A DNA stretch of 64,000 nt from Saccharum officinarum (taxonomy: Eukaryota; Streptophyta; Magnoliopsida; Poales; Poaceae): NCBI GenBank assembly GCA_020631735.1, contig CM036168.1:98064932-98128931 (forward strand). The letters are read 5' to 3'. The notes beneath the pieces are model-generated. The model did not search any database, had not been told where the DNA came from, and saw only the letters and a program-made list of their open reading frames with translations. Positions 54,222-64,000 of this stretch are shown piece by piece. Numbering within the stretch: the first letter of the stretch is position 1; every line of letters starts with the position of its first letter. A program made the translations under genes and the position numbers.

Positions 54222-54440
54222 CACTACGGAAAACACGTGATTTGCTGAGTGCAAAAATCTTTGCCGAGTGCCAAATTTCGGGCACTCGGCCAAGACCTGC
54301 TTTTCCGAGCGCCGCACTCGGCAAAATATGGCACTCGTCACTCGGCAAATACAGACACTCGACAAAGATTGGTAGAGGACTAACGGCATCCAACGGCGTC
54401 CTCTTTGCCGAGTGCCCCACGTTTGGCACTCGACAAAATA
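54222..54440 (+). repeat. Left TIR and subterminal repeats of the CACTA element
   Basis: TTTGCCGAGTGC, its inverse GCACTCGGCAAA and variants occur about ten times in both orientations. These are the expected binding sites of the element's own DNA-binding protein. Confidence 0.85.
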
Positions 54441-56092
54441 ATTTATTTTGGTTTTTTGTCACCAATTTTTTTGAAGCTTTAGTACACTACCACAAACAAC
54501 ATGTTTAAATTTGGGATATTTTCATTGCCTTTTGGCATATTTATATAGTTTATTTTGTTTTGTTAAAATTTTCCAGAAAATGTAAGTTTGAACTGCAGGT
54601 GCATCGAATAATAGATTACTAAATCCAGGAACTGTCTCAAAATTTCGATCAACGTGCTCCCGGGCAACGCCGCCAACTTGCGTGGGAGTGGTTTTTTAAT
54701 TGTATAAAATGCGAACGAATTCCAAAAATCATGAAACTTGTCGAGTTGTCGCCGTATCGTATGCATATACCGTGGAAAAAATTTGAAAAAGTTTCGAGCA
54801 CGTTGTCACGTACGATGCTCACAAACCAGGACACCTCCACCGCCCGCGCCGGCCCCCTTGGCGGCCACCTCCCCCGCCTGCGCACCCCCTCGGCGGCCAC
54901 CTCCCCCGTCGACGGCCACTGCCCTCGCCGGCGGCCACTGCAGAAGAGTGGAGGAGGAGGCAGGGGAGAAGAGAGGAGGAGGGGAGAAGAGAGGAGGAGA
55001 AGGAGAAGGAGAGAAGATGGAAGGTGCCGGCCTAGGCCCATCGACCCTCACGCCGCTGCGGTCGTCCTCGCCGTCGTTGCCGGCCCTCGTTGTTGCCATT
55101 GTCGTCGCGAAGGTATGCCCTACACCTGTAGTAGTTAGTAGTAGTACTTAGTAGTGTTAGTAGTAGTTAGTAAGTAGTAGTAGTTAGTGTTAGTAGTGTT
55201 AGTAGTATTGTTAGTAGTAAGTAGTGATAGCAGTAGTGTTAGTAGCAGTAGTGTTAGTGTTAGTAGTAGTTGTAGTGGTAGTAGTACTTGTTGTTGTACT
55301 ACTTCGATACTTTCATCTACATGGAAAGAGAACTAAAGTACATGGCTCGTCTTGGTATATATATGTTTGTTGGCCTTCGTGCCTATGTTTGGTATATATG
55401 TGGTTGTTGGCCATCGCGCCTACGTTTCTTGCAGGTTTTGGAAACCTCCCCATGCAGGGGAGGTGCTGCCAAAATTTTCAATTGATTTTAATCTATTGCC
55501 TTTTTATGTAGGAGAAGGACCCGTGGGAGGGACTCGGCGACCCCGATCGTCTTCATCGGCGCTGTTGGTCTGCTGCACTGCATCGCCTCGCCACTACACC
55601 GACACGCCATTGCCTTGCTAGCCTGACTCCACCGCCACCCTAGGTATAACCCCCTCCTCCTTTGCATGCATGTTTTATATGGTCATGTAGCCCAGTTAGG
55701 TGTCTCCCGTTCGAAAGAGATACAGTTGGAGGTATGCAAATCTTTGCATATCTGCGACTGTATCTCTTTCGGATTGTTCACATATTTTGGACAGCCCGCG
55801 GATGCATAGATGAGGTTAGTTTCCATGGTTTGCTCTGGTCCAAGATAGACTTTCGGCATCACCTCCCTGTTGTTCTCCGGATACACACTCTCCCTTGCAG
55901 GACGTGTATCGGGAGAACAACGGGGAGGTGCTGCCGAAATTCTATCTCGGATAAGAGCGAAGCATTGAAACTGATCTCATCTACGCATCCGCGGGTGGGA
56001 TTAGGACATATCCTCACCTATTAGATGGTAGGAACGCCGTGCAGATGCAATTGCTGGTTATATTACTTGCTTACATATGTATATGCCAGAGG
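54441..56092 (+). other. 5' untranslated part of the CACTA element
   Basis: It contains a CCG-rich block (54830-54960), a GGAGA purine block and a degenerate TAGTAGTTAGTGT microsatellite (55127-55290). A short inverted pair of about 25 bases around CTCCCTGTTGTTCTCC and GGAGAACAACGGGGAGG lies near 55862-55930. No protein is recognisable before 56093. Confidence 0.5.
55127..55290 (+). repeat. Degenerate TAG/GTT microsatellite
   Basis: Variants of GTAGTAGTTAGTGTTAGTAG run through the segment. They give valine-rich chance frames, which I do not annotate. Confidence 0.8.
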
Positions 56093-59000
56093 ATGGAGAA
56101 CCGTGATTGGATGTACACGGGCCACGCAAGTATGACCCCAGAATGGATGACTAAGACTAATGCTTTCTTGAAGCATTCATTTGGCGAGGCTGCTAGAGGG
56201 TTGAGTCGGATGTCGTGTCCCTGCAGCAAATGTGACAACCGTGTAAGAAAGAATAGGAAGAACGTGGGGGAAGATCTTTGCAAGTATGGATTCACGTCTA
56301 TAACAGAACCGACCAATTATACGAAATTAAGTAAGAAAATCATCCATCAAGCAGACGATTTAGCAAACTTAAGCCCGTATAACCCGGTAGTCCATGAAAT
56401 CACGACGGATTTCAAACCAACTTACATACCAGCCAAGATCGTAATAAGTTTAGCGGTCACCATCACAAATTACATAAAAGTTCGCGTCGTAAATGCATCG
56501 GAGTTTAAACATAGTTATTATAAACCAAGTTCAAATAAAAGTAGCGGAAGCATTTAGTTCAAACCACATACACTCACACAGAGTTTGAAATAAAGTGTCA
56601 ACTGCTGATCATCTCCAACAAAAGCATCAGACGAGAAGTAGGGAATGACCACTGCCCATGGTCCTAAGCTTCACCCATCGCAGGATAAAGGCAGTTGATA
56701 CAGTAGCCGTAATACATCTGCCCATCTGCAACAAGTGGGAACAAAGCACTGAGTACGAGAAGGTGCTCAGCTAGACTTACCCGACATAACCAAAAAAATT
56801 GACACCAAGGATCATGACAGGCTTTATGGTAGGGTAGCTGACTCATTTGCAAAAAGACATTTTTAGTATTTAAAGAATCTTTTCCAGAAGCTTTGCATCA
56901 AGTTGAATCTTTATTAACCTATCAACTACATTTGCACCTGTACTAGAGTAACATGTAATTAAACAGGTAAGGATAACCAATGATCATTAACAACTACCAT
57001 CATGTCATATTCCATATAACTGTCCAAGTGTTCCATCAATATTACTACGATGAAGTAACTCAAGTCAAGCATTCACTATCCAGTGAACGATGGCGATTCG
57101 AATCGATTATTAACCAGCTGGTAATTTATTCCTCACACAAACCTCACTCACCCACTAAAGTGAGATATTGGTCACCGAGTCAACCATTCAGGTAAAGTCT
57201 CGATTTTGCCAGGAACCACATGTACCCGGGGGCCGCCGACTGCTCTTTGGCCTTATCATCGCGCCCCCGTGTCCTGCCACACCTGCTCCGGTACAGTGCG
57301 TTGCGGATAATCCACTCAGCCCGAATAATCTCCCAGCTTCACGATCGAAAGGTACATTATTCGGCCAACTAAATATAAGGCATGCGTTTAACATGACTCG
57401 AGGCCTAACAACGGTCGGTCCTTAACCGACACAGACGGAAAACACTACAGTCCGAAATCCTGCAAGTCTCCGTCCGGTCTTAATTTCACATTAACACTTA
57501 GTTATTCTAAAATGACATACTTATTCAAGCAGATCCAGGTAACCACTTATAGCTCGCAGGTGACAGGAAATCACTCGACTTCTACCGGTCTAAGCAAGCT
57601 AAGCATTTCTTGACTGCGAATACCAAGGTAACAAGGATATGGTAGAACGAGGGTAAACAAGGTATAATGCAGCAACGGTTGTAAACAACTCCTAAACGTA
57701 ATGCATCAGTTAAAGTAAAGCATTAATCAAAATTTGCAAACCGGGAGAGAAATGCTCCGGGGCTTGCCTCTTTCGAAAGAGCTCGAGCGGTGGTCGGGAC
57801 ACTCTGGAAGATCCTCACCGACCTCCTCATCGGCTTCGGGCACCTCCTGCTCTTGCACCTCGGACTGCTCTTCCGGCTCCTCAGGAACTGCTACCGGAGT
57901 TACTTCTTACGATCCTATATGACGCAAATGTATAAGTGTTCATGCCTAGGTGCATTGCAGAGATGACATGTAATGATCATGATGAATGAGATGTAGATGA
58001 ACAGGTTTACTTTATTGCATAAAGTAGGAATACAACTCTTCTACAAGGTAGTCCATATCATCCAAGAATATGTACTAGTATGCTACTACTACAATCATTC
58101 TCTACCATGCCGAGTCACCACAGAAATCTAAGATGCTTCAAAGATACACCAAAGCAAATCTTATTAACTAGTCATGCATTAACAAGGTTAATTAAACCCT
58201 AATTGCAACTAGGTTTGAACAACAACACCTATTTTGGTAGCACAGAAAAATATGAGAAAATTACAGTAGCTTACTATCATCTAATCTAGCATGCCACAAA
58301 AATTTAATTGCATTTGGATTACTAGAACTGCCTACACAAAAATGACAAGCTAGAGCCTAAAAATGAGCATAAAAATACTTTATACTATGAAAAGTATCAA
58401 ACAACAGATTTAGCATTTTTTCTACATTCTACACAATAAACAATCACTATAGAAAAATTATTATATGCATGTTTTATTTATATTTTCCTCTCTATCAAAA
58501 ATAACAATTATTAACAATGATAAACACTTGTACTACACATAGAAATTTTTCTACAGAACATGCATGGAACATATTTTTCCTAGAAAGCACATTACCCAAA
58601 AAGATTAACAAAATAGAAACCATATTTTTCTGAGTTTTCTATGATTTATTACATATTTATCAAGAAAACAACAATTTCCATGATTAAATAAAAACCCTAC
58701 AGAAAAGTATTTCAAACTTGACATGCAACATTTTTAGATCATAGATCTGGTCTTAAGAAGTCTACAAAAATTTATTTCACAATTTTTGGAGCCAAAATGA
58801 TTACACAAACATTTTCTAAAGCATTTATATTCTCAAAATAATAAAAGAAAAATGAAAAACCAATTTTTCTTATCGCTAACGGGCCGGCCCAGTGAAACCA
58901 ACCGGCCGGCTACGACTTTCGGCCTGAGCACGCGCGCGGGGAAGGAAGGCGAGCCGGCCCGGCTTGGGCCCCGGCCCAAGGACGTCCCGACCCAACACGG

Positions 59001-62000
59001 GCGGGCATGACCGCGGCCGTGCCATCGCGGCGCCCGGGACCGCGGCGGTGCGGTGGCCGCCGACGGCCAGCGGCCATTTCCGGTCGCGAGCGGATGAGGT
59101 GTGGCGCGCAAAAGAACCGTGATGAAAAGGCGAACATGATGGAGCCATTCGAGGGAAATGAGGAGGAGCGAGAGCACCGGTGGTCGGAGCGCGAGCTCGG
59201 CGGCTCCGTCCACGGTGGCGCGGCGGGAACCAAGCGATTGCGCCCTACCTAAGCGAGCAAGGAGCCGCTAACGCTTGTTCAGAGGAGAGGAGAAGGTGGC
59301 AGAGCACTGTGCGCAGGCAATCGGATGGCGGTGTCTTGCCATCGTCGGAACGCGGCGGCGGAGGCGAGGGCTCACGGTGGCGAGGGGTCCTCCCGCTCGG
59401 GATTTTGAAACGGGAGAGCGAGAGGGAAAAGAGAGCGAGAGTAGAGAGAGGCTCGGACAGAGGTGCTTTGAAGGCGGGCGAAGCCGGTCGGAACGACAGG
59501 TCGGTGGTGCCGCGCGGCGAGCTCGCCGTCGCATGGCCGCGCGGGCGTGGAGCGGGCGGCGCGAATGGGCCGGCCCAAGAGCAGAGCGGGAGCGCGGGGA
59601 GGCATGCGGCGCAGGCCAGGCCAAATCGGCCACGGGCCAAGAAGTGAGGCCGAAGCCCACTAAGGCGAGGAAAAGAATTTTCATTTATGTTTTCAAATTT
59701 TATTTTTCCAAACACAGCCCCAAATCAAATTTTTAGCAAGTAAACGACGTTTTCTCAAGATGATCCAAAAATAGAAGTTGTTCTAGATTTTTAGATCTAC
59801 AATTTTGCCAAAAGGACCCAAATCAAAATCTCACTTGTTTTTGAGATAGGGATTTAAAGTCAATTCTTTAAAGAAAAACCAAATTTCTAAACTTATTTTT
59901 AAAAGCATAATTTGGATATATTTTCAAAATAAACTTGGTCCAAAATGGCTCCAAAACATTAGTGAACTATTAGAATTAACAAACAAGCATGGCACTTAAA
60001 TATAATAAGCAGGATCCTGACATTTCTACTTAACACAAGAAGCTAACACACATGCAAAAATGCTATCATTTCATGTGAATGCTTAGTGCATGATGATACT
60101 TATGCATGTGATCTGCAGAGGCTAAATGCAAGCTAAACACCAGAGGTGTTACAATGCCAAACTATACCTGCTGGATCCACCATGATGAAGCCGATCGTAT
60201 TAGAGAGGAGGTGGTGAGACCACGCCTCGAGGCTTTTGATGGAGATGCTAGGGTAGCAGACTGGATGGATGACTTTCAGGAGGCATGGTTCGATGAAGGA
60301 TTAGAGGACGAGCCAGAGGAATCCGCAAAGGCGTACTACGATATGTTGTCTTCGGCACAGAAGCCCCTTCACGAAAAGACAATGGTTTCGCAACTGGATG
60401 CCATTAGACGACTAATGGCATTCAAGTCGCAGTGTAGCATGAGTCGAGACAACTTCGATGGTATGTTGTCAGTTGTTGGATCCCTGCTTCCGGAGGGTCA
60501 CATTCTGCCGAAGAACTTGTACGAGTCATAGAAACTTCTTTGTGCCCTTAAGATGCCGTATGAGCACATCCATGCTTGTCTGAATGGTTGCGTCCTATTT
60601 AGGAAAGATCACAAGAAAGTAATGCACTGTCCAAAGCGCAAATCCTCTAGGTATCTGGAGGTGGACACTAGTGATGGCAAGAAGGAACAGCTTGGTATCC
60701 CCGCGAAGGTCCTATGGTACCTTCCTGTCATACCGAGGATCCAACGGCTATACGTGACAGAGGAGTCCACGAAACAGATGACATGGCACAAACATGGAAA
60801 AAGATACAATGCTGACAAGATGGTACACCCATCAGATGGCGATGCATGGACCCATTTCGATGGCATACATCATGGTAAAGCTGAGGAGGTTCGGAATGTA
60901 CGTGTAGCGCTGGCAACAGATGGGTTCAACCCCTAAGGATTGTTGGCGGCCCCGTACACTTGTTCGCTCGTGTTCGTGATCCCCCTCAATCTCCCCCCAG
61001 GCGTTATGTTTCAACCCAAGAACATATTCTTTTCACTGATAATTCCTGGACACCCGAGGAACAAGATGGGTGTGTTCATGGAGCCTCTCATTGATGAATT
61101 GATCCTTACTTGGGAGAAGGGGGTACTGACATACGACCGAGCTACAAAGAAGAACTTCACAATACATATGTGGTACCACTACTCCCTGCATGACTTCCTG
61201 GCGTATGGCATATTCTGCACGTGGTGTGTTCACGGGAAGTTCCCGTGCCCAATATGCAAGACAGCTGTGAGGTTCACTTGGCTAAAGAGGGGTGGCTAGT
61301 TTTCTTCGTTTGACCAACATCATCAATTCCTCCCTCTTGACCATCCATTCAGATGAGACGTCAAGAACTTCAGAAAAGGGGTTCAAGTCACCGACCCTGC
61401 ACCTCAGATGATGACTGGTGCCGAGGTCCGTGCTAAGATAGAGGCTCTCAAAGATGATAAAGAGAAAGGTTGTTTTATTGGATATGACGAGGAACACCAG
61501 TGGACTCATAAATCGGGCTTGACAAGGCTCCCCTATTTCAATGACCTTCTTCTTTCATACAACATTGATGTAATGCACACAGAAAAGAATATCGTTGAGG
61601 TGCTTTTTGCAACACTCATGGACATTCCTAATAAGTCAAAGGACAACGTTAAGGCTAGACTAGACCTGGCAACGATATGCGATAGGCCAAAGCAAGTGAT
61701 GAAGCCTCCCGCACCCGGCAAGAAATGGAGAAGGACTCTGATCGATTTCGTCTTGAAAAAGGACCAAAGGAAGGAAGTACTGCAGTGGATCCAGATGTTA
61801 ATGTTCTCTGATGGACATGCGGCGAATTTGAGTAGGGGAGTGAACTTGTCCACTATACGAGTCTTAGAGATGAAGAGTCATGACTACCACATATGGATTG
61901 AGCGGCTCCTTCCTACGATGACCCGGGGATACATCCCCGAGCATGTGTGGCACGTGCTGGCAGAGTTGATCTATTTCTTCCGCTAGCTTTGTGCCAAGTA

Positions 62001-63549
62001 GTTATCTCGGGACGTGATTGATGACTTGGAGAAAATGGCACCTGTGTTGCTCTGCAAGTTGGAGAAGATCTTCCCACCCGGCTTCTTCCTGGCGATGCAG
62101 CATCTGATTTTACACCTACCGTACGAGGCACAAATGGGGGGCGTGCAGGCCCGTTGGTGCTATACAATCGAGAGATGTCTAAAGATTCTTCGAAAAAAGT
62201 GTAGAAATAAAGCCAAAATTGAGGCTTCTGTGGCAGAGGCATTCATTCTGGAGGAGGTGTCAAACTTCACAACAGCATACTATAAGGATGGCCTTCCCAG
62301 CGTGGACAATCGTCCCCCTCGTTACAACGCGGATGAGAGTTCATCGAACCCCAGCCTTTTCAAAGGGCAACTCGGAAAGGCAAGCGCATCGGGCACCAAG
62401 ACCTTGTGGCATGATGAGTGGCGCACTATCATGCTGTATGTGTTGTTGAACCTTGACGAAGTGAAGCCTTATGTGTAGTAAGTTATCAATGAGCTTGTTA
62501 CATACGCCCTTGTCACTATCCTCCATCTATCCAACCCCCTTGTCTCTTATTTTTTCAGGGAATTTCTAAATAAATATTGGAGAGGGAATAGGGCTCCTTC
62601 CCCTCAAGAAGAAGTTAGTCTTCTCAAAGATGGTGTGTCCGATTTCATATTCTGGTTCAATACGAAGGTACCGTCCAATTTACCTCATTCAATCTCTGAC
62701 ATCCCACTTTGCTCCTATGAGCGAGTAATGTAATAATCTATCCGGCCTCACCTTGCAGGCCCGCAAGGATGCTGAAATGGATGTTGAGTTGAAAGGGTTC
62801 ACCAAAGGCTTCGCCTACAAGGTCAAGTCATTCACCGTTGATGATGTGAATGACTATCGCTTTCACACAAGAAACTACGAGTGGAGTCGGCCGAATCAGA
62901 AAACCACGAATACCGGAGTTTGTACGCCCGACACCGATGAGCACGACTACTATGACATAGTAGAAGAAATATACGAGCTCAATTTTGGGTGTCGCAAAGC
63001 TCCTAATCCACTCGTATTCAAATGCCATTGGTTCGATTCTAATGTCATGAGAACAACCCCTGAGCTTGGAAAAGTCAAAATTCGACAGGATTCTGTCTAT
63101 CAAGGAAAGGATGTCTATATTATGGCTCAACAGGCACACAAGTTTATTATCTCCCATGGGCGTGCCAAAAAGACCCCAATCTTATCGGTTGGTACCTTGT
63201 GCAGTTGGTATCGCCGCACGGTAAACTGCCTGTCCCAAACGATGAGGATTACAACTTTGACCCAAACACACGAGAGTTCTATCAACCAGAGGGGCTAGAA
63301 GGGAGGTTTGACATAGACATGTTTTCGCTAATGGGCATGGAAGTAGACAATGACATTGATCAGGACGATGGAGATGAGGACAAGGGAGAAGAGGTGCAAA
63401 ATGCTAAGGACTTACAAATGCTTGAGCGATTACAGTTAGGCGATGACAATGATGACAACGATGGAGATGAGCCCGATTTACTCGACAATATTGATAGTGA
63501 TGATGACACCTATGATCCAGCCGCTGCCGATCTTGAAGAATATTTCTAA
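56093..63549 (+). pseudogene. CACTA Tnp2-type transposase gene, split by an LTR and by stop codons
   Basis: ATG 56093 opens a transposase-associated domain (MENRDWMYTG, PCSKCDNR, LCKYGFT). The frame is cut at 56298 by a solo LTR and resumes at about 60159 (PNYTCWIHHDEADRIREEVV). Tnp2 (Transposase_21) motifs follow: PYEHIHACLNGCVLFRK, LATDGFNP, LTRLPYFNDLLLSYNIDVMH. Then come a DUF4218 region (FLAMQHLILHLPYEAQMGG) and a DUF4216 region (DYYDIVEEIYELNFG). The gene ends in an acidic tail. In-frame stops: 60529, 60934, 61297, 61354, 61984, 61999, and one across the 62477/62559 splice. A one-base shift lies near 63170. Introns at 62478-62558 and 62668-62758 fit the family. In an intact element the protein would cut and rejoin DNA. 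Confidence 0.88.
56299..60153 (-). mobile_element. Solo LTR (3.9 kb, Tekay-like) inserted in the CACTA transposase
   Basis: On the minus strand it starts TGTAACACC and ends GGTTCTGTTATA, probably once TGTTACA. A GC-rich promoter-like block (58870-59650) sits near the start, and AT-rich sequence fills most of the rest. Flanking bases are ACGTC (56294-56298) and ATGCC (60154-60158). Both are one transition from ACGCC, the sequence expected to restore the transposase reading. There is no internal retroelement region. Long frames at 59007-59736 lie in the GC-rich block and are not genes. Confidence 0.8.
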
Positions 63550-63563
63550 TTCATGTAATACTA

Positions 63564-63612
<49 letters not shown>

Positions 63613-63613
63613 G
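63564..63613. repeat. (TTA)n microsatellite
   Basis: About 16 uninterrupted ATT/TTA units lie 15 bases after the transposase stop, inside the CACTA element. Confidence 0.95.
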
Positions 63614-63708
63614 CAATTATGTTTTGTTCATTTTGCATCTCTTTATAAGTACTTGTAATTTAATTATGCTAATTGGTTTACTCTTTGAAATTGCAGGCAC
63701 TCGACAAA

Positions 63709-63861
63709 ATGCCGGGCGGAAGGCAGGCCCGTCGGGGGGTCAACTCCCTCTACATGAGGGAGCGCTCACAACCCCACGCTGAGGAGGACCCCTTGCCGGA
63801 GCCACCGAAGAGGAGGACGAGGAGCGGCCGCCCCCGTGGTCATCCGAGGATGAGGGTGTAG
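63709..63861 (+). pseudogene. Start of a second CACTA ORF, stopped early
   Basis: After a TTTGAAATTGCAG acceptor-like site the frame begins ATG 63709, MPGGRQARRGVNSLYMRERS, with a Pro/Arg-rich continuation. It ends at TAG 63861. The opening resembles proteins encoded after Tnp2 in grass CACTA elements. The same frame stays open after the stop toward the window edge, so the TAG may be another decay mutation. Confidence 0.45.
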
Positions 63862-64000
63862 CCGGCTGCCACCCCGTCGGTGGACGAGGATGACCAGGCG
63901 GTGGGCCTCCACATAGGAGGGGTGGCACTTCCTCTGACTTGTCAGACCACGAGGAGGTGGCGATAGCGACAGCAGGGGGTTCCACTTGCACTGCCTCTGG

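Larger units (their letters stand above)
54222..64000 (+). mobile_element. CACTA (En/Spm-type) transposon, left end to beyond the window
   Basis: The terminus CACTACGGAAAACACGTG is followed by many TTTGCCGAGTGC / GCACTCGGCAAA subterminal repeats. It encodes a Tnp2-type transposase (with stops) on the plus strand and the start of a second frame near 63709. A 3.9-kb solo LTR lies inside. The right terminus is not in the window. The element is no longer autonomous in its present state. Confidence 0.9.

Noticed and set aside
55224..55511. Valine-rich hydrophobic frame
   Set aside because: It is produced by a GTAGTA microsatellite in the CACTA leader.
59007..59736. Arg/Ala-rich frames on both strands
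   Set aside because: They fall in the GC-rich promoter part of the solo LTR and overlap each other.

Overview
The window is nuclear DNA from a grass, probably a panicoid such as the sorghum/sugarcane group. Three things support this. The genes have plant introns and GC-rich first exons. The repeats are typical grass families: Stowaway and Harbinger MITEs, CACTA and MULE elements, RTE LINEs with TTG tails, and Tekay-like LTRs that start TGTAACACC. A DUF6598 relic is also present, a family I know mainly from grasses. I could not run a species-level comparison.

Three complete protein-coding genes can be reconstructed exon by exon. A phytol/farnesol-kinase gene lies on the minus strand (13011-15470, 6 exons, 315 aa). 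A selenoprotein T-like gene with Cys in place of Sec lies on the minus strand (17809-20837, 4 exons, 233 aa). A calcium-dependent protein kinase of the Arabidopsis CPK13 type lies on the plus strand (33549-42291, 7 exons, 543 aa). In each, the exon lengths sum to a whole number of codons and the splice sites are GT-AG. The genes are independently transcribed and unrelated in function (isoprenoid salvage, ER redox, calcium signalling). A few gene relics lie between them: a decayed DUF6598 exon, a frameshifted ammonium-transporter fragment, a frameshifted plant-mobile-domain gene and one doubtful small ORF.

Layout. 1-3.7 kb: LTR-element debris, the DUF6598 relic and the transporter fragment. 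3.7-11.4 kb: a young but internally deleted non-autonomous Gypsy element with two protease-like units. 11.4-13 kb: an RTE LINE and a Stowaway MITE carrying a LINE tail. 13-21 kb: the two minus-strand genes. 20.9-33.3 kb: a DNA-transposon-rich intergenic region with several MITEs, a plant-mobile-domain element, four related MITEs in series, and a MULE with long TIRs split by a solo LTR. 33.5-42.3 kb: the kinase gene, whose two large introns hold RTE, TRIM and hAT-like insertions. 42.3-45.8 kb: mostly unrecognised intergenic DNA. 45.8-50.9 kb: a complete gag-only Gypsy element on the minus strand with a perfect 5-bp target duplication. 50.9-54.2 kb: a SINE, two related MITEs and a TA microsatellite. 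54.2 kb to the end: a CACTA element running out of the window, its Tnp2-type transposase ruined by stop codons and split by a 3.9-kb solo LTR.

I found no operon, CRISPR array, tRNA or rRNA gene, and no clearly novel multi-gene system. The most interesting signals are structural: a paired-protease Gypsy element, a perfect 46-bp inverted repeat bracketing RTE and TRIM remains in a kinase intron, a transposon 61 bp from the SelT start codon, and C-to-T decay of the CACTA transposase and the LTR insertion inside it.
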